A stretch of 64,000 nucleotides of DNA, taken from the NCBI GenBank assembly GCA_902614915.1, contig CACMMX010000001.1, positions 50,319 to 114,318 of the forward strand, read 5' to 3'. The stretch's first letter is position 1. Each line of letters begins with the position of its first letter. Shown piece after piece: positions 55,008-64,000 of the stretch. The stretch comes from an uncultured Cryomorphaceae bacterium (GTDB lineage: Bacteria; Bacteroidota; Bacteroidia; Flavobacteriales; Schleiferiaceae). Position numbers and translations under genes: made by a program. A model generated the notes under the pieces. That model was not told the origin of the DNA, did not search any database, and saw only the letters and a list, made by a program, of their open reading frames with translations.

Positions 55008-56036
55008 ATGAATGAGCACTTAGATCCTACAAACGAACACTTGGGCGATACGGAGCGCGAGATTGAAAAGAAGTTAAGGCCTTTAAGTTTTGTTGACTTT
55101 ACGGGCCAAAAGGCGGTTTTAGAGAATCTTAAAATCTTTGTAGAAGCTGCAAAGATGAGAGATGAGGCCATGGATCATGTTTTGCTTCACGGTCCTCCAG
55201 GATTAGGAAAAACCACGTTAAGTCATATACTTGCGAATGAGTTGGCGGTAGGAATAAAAGTCACTTCAGGTCCAGTCTTGGATAAACCATCGGATTTGGC
55301 GGGCTTGCTTACTAACTTGGAAGCTAATGATGTGCTCTTTATTGATGAAATACATAGACTCTCGCCGGTTATAGAAGAGTATTTGTACAGTGCGATGGAG
55401 GATTTCAAAATCGATATTATGATTGATTCTGGACCTAGCGCAAGAAGCGTACAAATAAGTTTAAACCCATTTACTCTAATCGGCGCTACAACTCGTTCAG
55501 GTTTATTGACAGCGCCTTTACGAGCCAGATTTGGAATCAATGCTAGACTCGAATATTATGACGTTGAGTTGCTCACAACCATTATTGAAAGAAGCGCAGA
55601 AATTTTAGAGGTTCCAGCCGAATATGAAGCTTGTATCAGAGTTGCTAGTCGCTCAAGGGGCACACCAAGGATAGCAAACGCCTTATTGCGAAGAGTTCGT
55701 GATTTTGCAATGGTGAAAGGCAACGGTACCATAGATGTTGACATAGCAGAATTTGGATTAAATGCATTGAATGTTGATAGCAAAGGGTTGGATGAAATGG
55801 ACAATAAAATTTTAACCATTTTGGTGGATAATTTTGCAGGCGGTCCAGTTGGTTTAAATACGTTAAGCACGGCTATAGGTGAACAGGCCGAAACCATTGA
55901 AGAAGTTTATGAGCCTTATTTAATAAAAGAAGGCTTTCTTTTGCGTACCCCTCGTGGACGCATGGTAACTGAAAAAGCATATACACATTTAGGTTTAAAC
56001 CGCCCGAACAAAGGCACTTCAGGTACTTTATTTTAA
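55008..56036 (+). CDS. ruvB: Holliday junction branch-migration ATPase RuvB
   Basis: Hexameric AAA+ motor driving branch migration with Ruv[13 protein letters not shown] is the RuvB N-terminus, GPPGLGKTT the P-loop, [11 protein letters not shown]alker B, and [18 protein letters not shown] sensor 1 and arginine finger region. The winged-helix C-terminus ends [16 protein letters not shown]. The ATG six codons inside the frame is used; 342 residues. Overlaps queG by one base. Confidence 0.97.
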   Translation: MNEHLDPTNEHLGDTEREIEKKLRPLSFVDFTGQKAVLENLKIFVEAAKMRDEAMDHVLLHGPPGLGKTTLSHILANELAVGIKVTSGPVLDKPSDLAGLLTNLEANDVLFIDEIHRLSPVIEEYLYSAMEDFKIDIMIDSGPSARSVQISLNPFTLIGATTRSGLLTAPLRARFGINARLEYYDVELLTTIIERSAEILEVPAEYEACIRVASRSRGTPRIANALLRRVRDFAMVKGNGTIDVDIAEFGLNALNVDSKGLDEMDNKILTILVDNFAGGPVGLNTLSTAIGEQAETIEEVYEPYLIKEGFLLRTPRGRMVTEKAYTHLGLNRPNKGTSGTLF

Positions 56037-56959
56037 TGAATAGCGCGCAGGCTTCTAAACTTGTTAAGCGTCTTGCACGAGAGCAGGGTTTTGACGCTTG
56101 CGGAATTTCTGCCGCTGGATTTTTAGAGGAAGAAGCTACCGGATTAGAAAATTGGCTCAATGCAGGCTTTCATGGAACCATGTCTTGGATGGAACGTCAT
56201 TTTGACGAGCGCTTAGATCCTAGGAAACTCGTGCCCAGCGCTAAATCTGTCATTAGTGTGGTTTTAAATTATTTTCCGGATAAGGAGCAGAGGGCTGATG
56301 CGCCAAAAATTTCAAAATATGCTTACGGGCGAGATTACCACAAAGTAATCCGTGGAAAGCTGAAACGAATGTTATTGTGTATTCAAGATGAAATAGGCGA
56401 GGTAAGTGGCCGTGGATTTGTTGATAGTGCACCAGTAATGGATAGGGCTTGGGCTAGAAAAAGTGGCTTGGGCTGGATAGGTAAGCACAGTCTATTGCTT
56501 AGTAAAGATTCAGGAAGCTTTTTTTTCATTGGTGCGCTCATTGTGGATATTGAGCTGGAACCCGATGGACCAACCACTGATCATTGTGGTTCATGTACAG
56601 CTTGTATAGATGCCTGCCCCACATCAGCAATCGTGGCACCAACGGTTGTTGATAGCAATAAATGCATCAGTTATTTAACCATAGAATATAAAGGCGCTCT
56701 TCCTAGTGAATATCAAGAAAAAATGGAGGATTGGGTATACGGTTGTGATATTTGTCAAGATGTTTGCCCTTGGAACCGTTTTTCTGCGCCGCATGCTGAG
56801 AGTGATTTCAACATCCGCGATTCTATTCAAAATAACGACTGGGAAACTTGGGAAGAAATCACACATGAACTCTGGGAAGAAATCACCAAAGGTTCTGCCA
56901 TGCGTAGGGTTGGATTTGACAGTTTCAAGAGAAACCTAGGCTTTATAGAGAAGCCTTAA
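56036..56959 (+). CDS. queG: Epoxyqueuosine reductase
   Basis: Reduces epoxyqueuosine to queuosine in tRNA using cobalamin and two 4Fe-4S clusters. CGSCTACIDACPTSAI and CDICQDVCPWNRF are the ferredoxin motifs; KYAYGRDYHKVIRGKL and LLLSKDSGSFFFIGALI are QueG-specific blocks. 307 residues. Translationally coupled to ruvB (TAATG). Confidence 0.95.
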   Translation: MNSAQASKLVKRLAREQGFDACGISAAGFLEEEATGLENWLNAGFHGTMSWMERHFDERLDPRKLVPSAKSVISVVLNYFPDKEQRADAPKISKYAYGRDYHKVIRGKLKRMLLCIQDEIGEVSGRGFVDSAPVMDRAWARKSGLGWIGKHSLLLSKDSGSFFFIGALIVDIELEPDGPTTDHCGSCTACIDACPTSAIVAPTVVDSNKCISYLTIEYKGALPSEYQEKMEDWVYGCDICQDVCPWNRFSAPHAESDFNIRDSIQNNDWETWEEITHELWEEITKGSAMRRVGFDSFKRNLGFIEKP

Positions 56960-57801
56960 TCAATACTCGCTTCAACGACTTGAAGGATGCGATAATTTGT
57001 TGGATTATATACGTAAACAACAACCGCGCTATTTGTCCTTACCCAGCTTGTGTTCCAACTCATGCTGTGACTCGATAAATACTCATCACCAGGTAGCATT
57101 GGGCTGTTTCCAATTTCTTCACCCCAAGTAGGGGTGATAAATTCTCGGAGTACATTATCATGTACATAGTTGGGGTCTCGCGTATCGTCTTCGAGTAACT
57201 GCGGGCTTACAATTCCACTTTCTTTAACCATGACCACGACATCTAAATCGTGAAGAATTGCAACTTGAGGGATTGCTTTTACATTAACTGCTATAGTTGT
57301 ATCGCTAAAATCAACGGAAGCCTCAACCTCTAATTCAACCCTAAGTGTGCTGTCCATAGCCTCAGCACTTAAGGTCGGCCATTCGTCAAAAGTTGACCAA
57401 TGCGAATTTCCGGAGGAAGTCCAGTTTTCACGATTTATCATACCCACAGGAAGCATGTTTGTCCCAAAAAAGTTTTGAATTTGCTTTCCTTCAAGTGTTG
57501 TGAAATCTGTCGGATAATCCGCGTTGGTACCGGTAAAGATTCCAGGCCCCGCATGAATTGCTAGACCTATAATTCGATTTGCGCCAAAAGCATTAACGAG
57601 TTCTTTAATTTTTTTTGAAGCTTTTGGGCAATTTTTGCAACGATGTCCTGTGAAGTCCTCTATTAAAACGTTGCGTAGCTGAGCGGTGGAAGTGGTGTCT
57701 TGCGGTCCGCCATTTTTGAAGGGCTGATCAATAACGTCACATTGCGTGGTTAAAGCTGCAATGAACAGAACGAATAACAAAAATTGGATCGACTTTTTCA
57801 T
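56956..57801 (-). CDS. Omp28-family protein with CxxC thioredoxin-like motif
   Basis: 281 residues, signal peptide with a possible lipobox (ALTTQC, Cys21; the Gln is unusual at that position). LIEDFTGHRCKNCPKASKKIK contains a redox C-x2-C (55, 58) in a thioredoxin-like N-terminal domain, then a beta-rich C-terminal domain, the Omp28 layout. Omp28 is a surface protein in Porphyromonas, with unclear role. First of a set of redox or envelope proteins: DUF6029 ends two bases upstream. Overlaps queG by four bases. Confidence 0.78.
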   Translation of the reverse strand: MKKSIQFLLFVLFIAALTTQCDVIDQPFKNGGPQDTTSTAQLRNVLIEDFTGHRCKNCPKASKKIKELVNAFGANRIIGLAIHAGPGIFTGTNADYPTDFTTLEGKQIQNFFGTNMLPVGMINRENWTSSGNSHWSTFDEWPTLSAEAMDSTLRVELEVEASVDFSDTTIAVNVKAIPQVAILHDLDVVVMVKESGIVSPQLLEDDTRDPNYVHDNVLREFITPTWGEEIGNSPMLPGDEYLSSHSMSWNTSWVRTNSAVVVYVYNPTNYRILQVVEASID

Positions 57802-57803
57802 TT

Positions 57804-59492
57804 TTAGAAGCTAGTGGTGAGAGAGAAGCTGATACCGTTAGATGGTGGTACAACGCGACATACACCGCCTACGCAGAAAATACCGCGCTGTTGACGTCCG
57901 TAAGAAAGCTGAAACCTGCTCGTACCGGTAGTATAGACGACTGAAGCAAGCGGATAATGTAGTTTTTGATTTGCATCTGGATTCCCATAATTATAAATAT
58001 CCTGGACGCTAAAGAACCAATGAGGGGCAATACTATACTCTGCTAAGACCATAGCCATGGAGCCTCTATCATCTTGCGTGCTTAAATGTTGGAATTCCGA
58101 ACGGAGATAATGCTTTTTCTTTAGTTTATATAAGCTTTCAATAATGATAATGTCACCACTCAAAAGCTTTTGGCTATCAGGATTTTGTTGTATGCTTTCA
58201 TCTCCTAAACCATCCTCTAAAACACTCCTGTTATAAAAAAGATTCAAGTACATAGCATTAAACTTGAGCCGTTTATTAACCTTCTTATTGACCGTAAAAT
58301 TAAAGTCATGGAAATACGGAATTTCCCCGCGTACTAATTGTTCACTGTAATAACTTTGAAGAGTCCGTAATGTATCTAATGAAGGATCTATAAAATCTTT
58401 ATTGATACTTTGGATTACGCTGTAATTCAGACTTACTAGTGTTCCGTATTTACCGCCAAGAACAGTTTTGCGTTTAAACTTGTAGTTGGCTTCCAATTGG
58501 ATTCCTTCTTCTCCATTAATTTGCGTAGCATATTGATATAGAGCGGGTAGTGCATAGGTGTGAACTTGAGCTGTTGGACTCAGATAGTTGACCAACATAT
58601 CAATAGTAGAGCCATTGCGGTCAGACCTAAAACTCATGTTATCAATTCGTTTGATACCGGCAATAATCCCCAAACCATTTTTACTATAAGTAACATTAGC
58701 TAGAAAGCCATTTCCGTCCTTATAGATGTAGCCGTTGTCGGATGAAGGATCATTGGCTTTGTATGCATATTCTCCATGAAAAGACCAAGGTCCTTTGGCA
58801 ATTCGAGTTCGTATACCCCCTGCAGCGACATTCTCTGGCAAAACAAAGAAAGGATCATTAGAACGTTGGTATTTACTCAAGAAACTTGTGCCCACTGTCC
58901 AACGTAAACCGGCTGAATCCAATTTAGGGAATAATTCAGAGGATAAATTATATTCGGCATCAAGTCCTCTGAGTAGTCCAGGACTTTTTTCAAAATAGAA
59001 GCGTTGACGACCCAAAACAGCCTTTAACTCTAGACCACTTGCGGGGTTGACTTTGATTCGAACTCCATCCATAGCGTTATCATAGCCTAAACCGCGCTCT
59101 TCATAGGAGCGGAACACCATTCCTGTTCCAAATTGTTCGTAAAAGTTTCCAATCGTAATATCCAACCCATTTTGTTTAAATTGAATGAATCTATAGGTAA
59201 TACCCTCTCCACGATACCCTTCAGGAAACCCGAGCATAACATTCTGATAATTCTCATAACGTAAACCTGCGGAGAAGCTTCCATCAGCGTACACAAAGTT
59301 AGCATAGCCTTGACCCAAGAATTTTTCATCAGGAAAAAACTCTCCTGTGGGATCAATACGTTCATCGCGTAGATACAACTGTCCATCTAATTGGAAGTTC
59401 CCATGCAACTGGCCTCCAAACGCTGATTGCTCTTGAGCCAAAATTGGTGTGGCGAAAAGAGCTATGAATCCAACCGCAAATGCTTTCTTCAT
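57804..59492 (-). CDS. DUF6029-family predicted beta-barrel protein
   Basis: 562 residues: signal peptide MKKAFAVGFIALFATPILAQ then a long series of amphipathic strands (GQLHGNFQLDGQLYLRDERI, FIQFKQNGLDITIGNFYEQF, GTGMVFRSYEERGLGYDNAM) ending in the aromatic GISFSLTTSF, fitting an outer-membrane barrel of DUF6029. It lies between Omp28 and TlpA on the same strand with gaps of two to four bases. Function unknown; a channel for the neighbours is conceivable. The start after an 11-codon upstream extension is fixed by the signal peptide. Confidence 0.78.
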   Translation of the reverse strand: MKKAFAVGFIALFATPILAQEQSAFGGQLHGNFQLDGQLYLRDERIDPTGEFFPDEKFLGQGYANFVYADGSFSAGLRYENYQNVMLGFPEGYRGEGITYRFIQFKQNGLDITIGNFYEQFGTGMVFRSYEERGLGYDNAMDGVRIKVNPASGLELKAVLGRQRFYFEKSPGLLRGLDAEYNLSSELFPKLDSAGLRWTVGTSFLSKYQRSNDPFFVLPENVAAGGIRTRIAKGPWSFHGEYAYKANDPSSDNGYIYKDGNGFLANVTYSKNGLGIIAGIKRIDNMSFRSDRNGSTIDMLVNYLSPTAQVHTYALPALYQYATQINGEEGIQLEANYKFKRKTVLGGKYGTLVSLNYSVIQSINKDFIDPSLDTLRTLQSYYSEQLVRGEIPYFHDFNFTVNKKVNKRLKFNAMYLNLFYNRSVLEDGLGDESIQQNPDSQKLLSGDIIIIESLYKLKKKHYLRSEFQHLSTQDDRGSMAMVLAEYSIAPHWFFSVQDIYNYGNPDANQKLHYPLASVVYTTGTSRFQLSYGRQQRGIFCVGGVCRVVPPSNGISFSLTTSF

Positions 59493-59496
59493 TTGA

Positions 59497-59997
59497 TTAG
59501 TAACTTGGAGAATGACCTGCAGCAACTTCTGTTACAATTTCTGCGAGTTCTTCTTCATCTCCAGGTGAATAGCCGCTATGCTTCCAAACTACTTCTCCGT
59601 CGCTATTGAGAACGAGCGTGAAAGGAACATTTACAATTCCTAAATTTCTTTTTAAATCCTGGTTTTCATCCAATAAAATCGTGTATTCCCATCCTTGACC
59701 TTGAGCCATGGGAGCAACTCGAGCGGAGTTACGCGAGTCGTCAATACTTATAGCGAGAACTTTAGCCCCTACTTCTTCTTCAAGATCTGTTGAGTAATCC
59801 ATAAATGCTGTCAGTTCCTTGATACACGGTTTACACCAGGTCGCCCAAAAACTAATTACAGTCGGACCTTCATCACTAATAGCATCCTTAATATTGACAC
59901 TTTGTCCGTCTAAAGTCTTGAGGGTTGTACTTGGGAGCTCCTGACCAAAGAGATTTGGAATAGCAAACAGTGCTAAGGTGGCTAATAGATGTTTCAT
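59497..59997 (-). CDS. TlpA-like periplasmic thiol-disulfide oxidoreductase
   Basis: 166 residues: cleavable signal (MKHLLATLALFAIPNLFGQ) and a thioredoxin fold with FWATWCKPCIKEL, redox cysteines 55 and 58, and the cis-proline in NVPFTLVL. The family reduces periplasmic disulfides, e.g. in cytochrome c maturation. Upstream in the frame 11 further codons precede the signal peptide and are not used. Promoter likely in the 230-base divergent spacer. Confidence 0.9.
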   Translation of the reverse strand: MKHLLATLALFAIPNLFGQELPSTTLKTLDGQSVNIKDAISDEGPTVISFWATWCKPCIKELTAFMDYSTDLEEEVGAKVLAISIDDSRNSARVAPMAQGQGWEYTILLDENQDLKRNLGIVNVPFTLVLNSDGEVVWKHSGYSPGDEEELAEIVTEVAAGHSPSY

Positions 59998-60203
59998 TTT
60001 CGTATGTCTGAATAAAAAGAGGAACTTCATGCTTCACGGTAAAAATAAGACAATTAATGTTTAGTGGGCAATATTCAATCGTTACACCAAAATTTTTTAG
60101 TGCAAATTCAGTAGCAAGTAAAAGGTGTTTTCTGAATATTTCAAACTAGGAAAAACATAATGAAAAGACTCAATCTAACTGCCAGATAATTCCGAACATT
60201 GGC

Positions 60204-60211
60204 TATCTTTG
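60204..60211 (+). promoter_or_regulatory. Bacteroidota -7 element (TATCTTTG) before the type IX cargo gene
   Basis: Exact TAnnTTTG, 19 bases before the ATG. No good -33 box was found, so this is a moderate call. Confidence 0.5.
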
Positions 60212-60230
60212 AAAGTTAAAAAATATTTCA

Positions 60231-60908
60231 ATGAAAAACATCGTAACCTCTTTTTTCGCCCTCTTTTCCCTCGTACAACTAAATGCGCAATCACTTTCTG
60301 TAATTGAAATGGATACGGTGCTCGAAGTCAATTCCACTTCTACCGCTGATTATAGTTTTTCCATTAAGGTGGAGAATACGAGTTCAACACAGTTAGAGGT
60401 TTATGTAAAACGCGCCTATCATGCGATGAATTGCGCTTACGATAGTGGTTATTTTTGTTGGGATTTTTGCTATGGAAGCGATATAGACAATTCTATTGGA
60501 AGTGTGGAATTTCAACCTGGTGATATTAAATCGGATTTTTCTGGCCATGTCTACTCACCAAGTTCTGGAAATACTTGTATGGATAGTATTAGATATGTTT
60601 TTTATAATGGCGAAGACACTAACGACTCCTTAAGTGTTTGGGTTACTATTTCAGCTGGTCCAACAATGGAATCGGTCGAACTTAGCATAGTTGAACACCA
60701 GGTATATCCGAATCCCGCTAGGAATCTACTTAATATTGAAGTTCAAAAGGAAGTTGAATTTACTCTTTATAGCACATTAGGTGAAAAGATGAAATCCATT
60801 CGTTTAAATCAGGGGAAAAATGCCATCTCCGTCTCGAATATGGCTAATGGTCTATACCTTTACAGCATTGATGGATCTTCCTTTAAACGACTAACAATAA
60901 ATCACTAA
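60231..60908 (+). CDS. Secreted cysteine-containing protein with type IX C-terminal sorting domain
   Basis: 225 residues: signal peptide (MKNIVTSFFALFSLVQLNAQ), an immunoglobulin-like beta domain with four cysteines (68, 76, 80, 116) around YFCWDFCYGS, then a type A sorting domain (VEHQVYPNPARNLLNIEVQ to YSIDGSSFKRLTIN). The CTD directs export by SprA-type secretion. The C-W-x2-C-Y core resembles a domain often found on type IX cargo with Omp28-like proteins. Own promoter and terminator. Confidence 0.82.
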   Translation: MKNIVTSFFALFSLVQLNAQSLSVIEMDTVLEVNSTSTADYSFSIKVENTSSTQLEVYVKRAYHAMNCAYDSGYFCWDFCYGSDIDNSIGSVEFQPGDIKSDFSGHVYSPSSGNTCMDSIRYVFYNGEDTNDSLSVWVTISAGPTMESVELSIVEHQVYPNPARNLLNIEVQKEVEFTLYSTLGEKMKSIRLNQGKNAISVSNMANGLYLYSIDGSSFKRLTINH

Positions 60909-60930
60909 TTGATTACACGATTTTTTAATT

Positions 60931-60953
60931 GCCGCGCTTTGCGCGGCTTTTTC
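60931..60953 (+). terminator. Intrinsic terminator after the type IX cargo gene
   Basis: GCCGCGC/GCGCGGC forms a seven-base GC-rich stem around TTT, followed by five T. Confidence 0.85.
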
Positions 60954-61012
60954 ATTTTACACACGTAATAAAAGGTTTAAAAGAGCGTTACCCTTAGATT
61001 CAACGAACGATT

Positions 61013-61597
61013 ATGATTTACTACGTAAACGGAGATTTCATTGAGAAGACAGCGACCAATGTGATTATTGATTGCGCCGGGATTGGTTATAATGTGCAGA
61101 TTTCATTAACTACCTATGCAGACATTGAAACTCTGAATAAAGGTAGATTATATACCTATCATCTCATAAGAGAGGATGCCGAACTATTATTTGGTTTTTC
61201 GACCAAAAGAGAAAAAGTATTGTTTGAATTATTGATTTCTGTAAGTGGCGTTGGTGCCAATACCGCTCGAATGATTCTTAGCTCGTTATCTCCGAATGAA
61301 ACTGAGCAGGCTATACTCTCTGGAAATTCAGGCACACTTCAGGGGGTTAAGGGAATTGGTGCTAAAACAGCTCAACGAATTGTTATTGATTTAAAAGATA
61401 AAGTTACCAAAATTGCTCCGGCAACTACTGAAGGTACTTACCTTACTACAAGCAATGCAAGAGTGGAAGCTCATGCTGCTTTGACCACTTTAGGTATAAC
61501 TGCTAAGCAAGCAGAAGGAGTCTTGAATAAGGCTTTAAAAAACAAGCCAGAGGCAACTACGGAAGAGTTAGTAAGAATTGCGCTTCAGCTGCTTTAA
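61013..61597 (+). CDS. ruvA: Holliday junction DNA helicase subunit RuvA
   Basis: Binds four-way junctions and recruits RuvB. DCAGIGYNVQISL opens the OB fold, VSGVGANTARMIL and GVKGIGAKTAQRIVIDLKD are the helix-hairpin-helix motifs, and the C-terminal RuvB-binding domain (residues about 150-194) is intact. 194 residues. Immediately followed by sprA, the first codon of which touches the ruvA stop. ruvB lies 5 kb away in another transcript. Confidence 0.95.
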   Translation: MIYYVNGDFIEKTATNVIIDCAGIGYNVQISLTTYADIETLNKGRLYTYHLIREDAELLFGFSTKREKVLFELLISVSGVGANTARMILSSLSPNETEQAILSGNSGTLQGVKGIGAKTAQRIVIDLKDKVTKIAPATTEGTYLTTSNARVEAHAALTTLGITAKQAEGVLNKALKNKPEATTEELVRIALQLL

Positions 61598-64000
61598 ATG
61601 CAGAAAGACTATCACAAACATATAGTTAAGTTACTGTTGTTGTTGTGTATCCCATTATGGGGATATGCCCAAGAGAATACTGATACAACCATTACCCCCA
61701 GCGGTAGTATTGCTCTTCCTGAACCTGCCAACTTCAGTAGGGAAATTATCTACGACCCTGTTTCAGGAAATTACCTTGTTTATATGAAAATTGGCGATCT
61801 CCGGTTACCAATTCCTGAAGTTTGGACGGTTGACCAATACAGGCAGTATATTTATGACCTTTCAGAAAGTGAATACATGGCGGATAAGGCCATATTGTTC
61901 AATTCCACAGGTGATAGTCCGAGAGATGATCAAGGCTTAGTCCCTCAAATACAAATGGGAAACGAGGCTTTAGGAAAGGTTTTTGGGAGTGATTTAATAG
62001 AAATTCGTCCTCAGGGAATGGCCGAAATCCGTTTTGGAGGGCGTTATCAATATGTTGCAAACCCTGGTATTCCTGTTAGAAACCAAAAGACATTTGCCTT
62101 TGATTTTGGTCAGCGTATTCAAATGAATGTAAAAGGTAAAATAGGTGATCGATTAGAATTAGGCATAAACTATGATACTGAGGCATCTTTCGCATTTGAT
62201 AACCAAATGAAGTTGGATTTTGAAGGAGAAGAGGATGATATTGTTAAGCGTCTGGAAATGGGTAATATTAACATGCCCTTAAACAGCTCTTTGATTACAG
62301 GTGCACAGAGTCTATTTGGTTTGAAAGGTCAATTTCAATTTGGGAATACGACAGTAACAACTGTCTTTTCTGAACAGCGTTCCCAAAGTCAGAGTATCAA
62401 CGTCCAAGGAGGAGGGGCTACAACGGAATTTTTTATTCAAGGCGACGAATACGAGGCGAACCGCCATTACTTTTTATCGCAGTTTTTTAGAGATCATTAC
62501 GAAGAATATCTAGAAAATTCCCCACTTATTACTTCTCCCATACAGATTACCAAAGTGGAAGTATGGGTGACCAATGAGAGGAGCTCAACACAAAATCTAA
62601 GGAACATTGTTGCTTTTATGGATCTTGGAGCAGACGAACAATATGCATACCGTAATCCCGCTGCTAATTTATCTGGAATTAGCATATTCCCAGGTGCAAA
62701 CGTAAACATTGAAGGGTACCCTAACAACGCAAATAATCAATTGGACCCTTTGACCTTGGAGTTAAATATTCCTGGGTCAAGAGATATCGCAACTGCAAAT
62801 CAAGATTTGAGTTTAGCAGGACTTATTGAAGCTAAAGAATATATTGAATTAGCAAATGCAAGAAAGCTTGCTCCTAATCAATTTAAGTTTCACCCACAGT
62901 TAGGTTATATTACACTTAATCAAGCATTGAATCAAGATGAGGTATTGGCAGTTTCTTTTCAGTATACTGCAGGGGGTCGCACCTATCAAGTTGGTGAATT
63001 TTCAAACGATGGAGTTACACCGCCCAAAACACTAATTCTTAAGTTATTGAAGAGCACCGTTTTAGATGTTCGACTCCCGATTTGGGATTTGATGATGAAG
63101 AATATATACACGCTTAATGCTTTTCAGCTTGATCGTGAAGATTTCTACATGGATGTCCTCTACATGAACGATGAGACTGGTGTTCCTATTCCTTTTTTAC
63201 CCGATGGTAATCTTAGTGATACTCTCTTAGTGGGCGTGATGGAATTGGACCGTTTAAATAATAACAATGACCCTTTTCCCGATGGAATTTTTGACTTTGT
63301 CCCTGGCGTTACCATAGACCAGAAACGAGGCAGAATCATATTCCCTGTTGTAGAACCTTTCGGTTCAAATTTGGTGCGAAAGCTGGATACCGAACAGGCC
63401 AGAAACCGCTACGTATATAATGCATTGTATGATAGCACTCGTTTTCGTGCACAGGAACAAACTCAAAAGAACAAATTCATTTTACGAGGTCAGTACAAAA
63501 GTGCCTCCGGTTCGGAAATTTCTTTGGGAGCATTTAATATTCCAAGAGGATCTGTAACGGTAACAGCAGCCGGCCGCGCCTTAACTGAAAACCAGGATTA
63601 TACTGTGGACTATTCTTTAGGGCGTGTTCGAATTATTAATGCAGGAGTCATGAACTCAGGCGCCCCCATAAAGGTGAATTTTGAGAATAATACACTTTTT
63701 AATGTTCAAACAAAAAGTTTTTACGGTACCAATATTGATCATAAAGTCAACGATCATCTCAATGTTGGGGGAACATGGTTGCGCTTGACGGAGCGTCCAC
63801 TAACTCAAAAAGTGAATATTGGTGATGAACCCATATCCAATACCATTTGGGGAATGAATACCAATTATAGTAATGATGCGCCGTATTTGACGCGTTTAAT
63901 GGATGCCTTACCATTGATAGAAACCAAGGAAAAATCACAGCTGCAATTCCGTGGGGAATTTGCACATTTAATTCCTGGATCTCCCCGGGGAATCCGAATC
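61598..64000 (+). CDS. sprA: SprA, type IX secretion system translocon / gliding motility protein, 3'-truncated by window edge
   Basis: 801 codons run without a stop to the last base. Signal peptide MQKDYHKHIVKLLLLLCIPL then GYAQ. SprA landmarks: FSREIIYDPVSGNYLV, YQVGEF, the repeated ELGINYDTEA, VEPFGSNLV, and FNIPRGSVTVTAAGR with the characteristic L-x-NxxxYxVDY beta-region. SprA forms the giant 36-stranded translocon of the type IX system, so about two thirds of the gene lies beyond the window. The cargo with a sorting domain just upstream indicates an active system. ATG follows the ruvA stop directly. Confidence 0.95.
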   Translation, partial: MQKDYHKHIVKLLLLLCIPLWGYAQENTDTTITPSGSIALPEPANFSREIIYDPVSGNYLVYMKIGDLRLPIPEVWTVDQYRQYIYDLSESEYMADKAILFNSTGDSPRDDQGLVPQIQMGNEALGKVFGSDLIEIRPQGMAEIRFGGRYQYVANPGIPVRNQKTFAFDFGQRIQMNVKGKIGDRLELGINYDTEASFAFDNQMKLDFEGEEDDIVKRLEMGNINMPLNSSLITGAQSLFGLKGQFQFGNTTVTTVFSEQRSQSQSINVQGGGATTEFFIQGDEYEANRHYFLSQFFRDHYEEYLENSPLITSPIQITKVEVWVTNERSSTQNLRNIVAFMDLGADEQYAYRNPAANLSGISIFPGANVNIEGYPNNANNQLDPLTLELNIPGSRDIATANQDLSLAGLIEAKEYIELANARKLAPNQFKFHPQLGYITLNQALNQDEVLAVSFQYTAGGRTYQVGEFSNDGVTPPKTLILKLLKSTVLDVRLPIWDLMMKNIYTLNAFQLDREDFYMDVLYMNDETGVPIPFLPDGNLSDTLLVGVMELDRLNNNNDPFPDGIFDFVPGVTIDQKRGRIIFPVVEPFGSNLVRKLDTEQARNRYVYNALYDSTRFRAQEQTQKNKFILRGQYKSASGSEISLGAFNIPRGSVTVTAAGRALTENQDYTVDYSLGRVRIINAGVMNSGAPIKVNFENNTLFNVQTKSFYGTNIDHKVNDHLNVGGTWLRLTERPLTQKVNIGDEPISNTIWGMNTNYSNDAPYLTRLMDALPLIETKEKSQLQFRGEFAHLIPGSPRGIRI

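Noticed and set aside
62497..62727. 76-aa minus-strand frame (and another at 63759-63965)
   Set aside because: Both are antisense shadows inside sprA.

Overview
The window reads as a chromosomal segment of a Bacteroidota bacterium, most likely a marine-type Flavobacteriales member (the order is inference). Lineage markers seen directly are: the 5' part of sprA (type IX secretion translocon / gliding protein), a protein with a type IX C-terminal sorting domain, a complete alternative complex III operon (actABCDEF) running into cytochrome oxidase genes, a TonB-receptor/DUF4249 pair, Omp28 and DUF6029 proteins, and TAnnTTTG-type -7 promoter elements. I saw no IS element, integrase, CRISPR array or rRNA; nearly everything is tightly packed housekeeping DNA with short or overlapping gene junctions.

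Layout. 1-2.9 kb: 3' part of alaS and an envelope protein. 2.9-5.7 kb (minus): a DUF5522 micro-gene, urocanate hydratase and an OmpH-like lipoprotein. 5.7-10 kb: a PLP-dependent deaminase-like enzyme, then kmo, kynU and a UbiA-like membrane protein (minus). 10-18 kb: gcvP; then a minus-strand TonB receptor, DUF4249 lipoprotein and MscS channel; SemiSWEET. 18-22 kb: atpDC and a second TonB receptor. 22-27 kb (minus): a MazG-like pyrophosphohydrolase, dtd, an apparently inactive e(P4)-type phosphatase lipoprotein, rsgA, rfbB, then a 460-bp structured spacer and galE. 27-33 kb: beta-barrel protein, Kdo transferase, deoxynucleoside kinase, DUF3050, GH3-family and DUF2797 proteins. 33-39 kb: queuosine-precursor transporter, sppA and folK (which share a CATG start), a SpoU methyltransferase, mutS. 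39.4-43.6 kb: tRNA-Gly and tRNA-Leu, thyA-folA, and a rhodanese/rhodanese/thioredoxin/DUF3089 operon with a convergent SPOR protein. 43.8-54.9 kb: the respiratory block actABCDEF-coxB-coxA. 55-64 kb: ruvB-queG, an Omp28/DUF6029/TlpA cluster with a nearby type IX cargo protein, then ruvA-sprA, with sprA cut by the window edge.

Functionally the main unit is the aerobic electron-transfer operon: menaquinol is oxidised by alternative complex III and electrons pass to the oxidase encoded just downstream. The most unusual items are the degenerate e(P4) phosphatase inside the rsgA-dtd operon, the overlapping divergent sppA/folK starts with an almost leaderless promoter, the missed DUF5522 micro-gene, alternative hairpins upstream of rfbB, and the Omp28/DUF6029/TlpA/type IX cargo redox cluster. 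I do not see a clearly novel defence, mobile or biosynthetic system.
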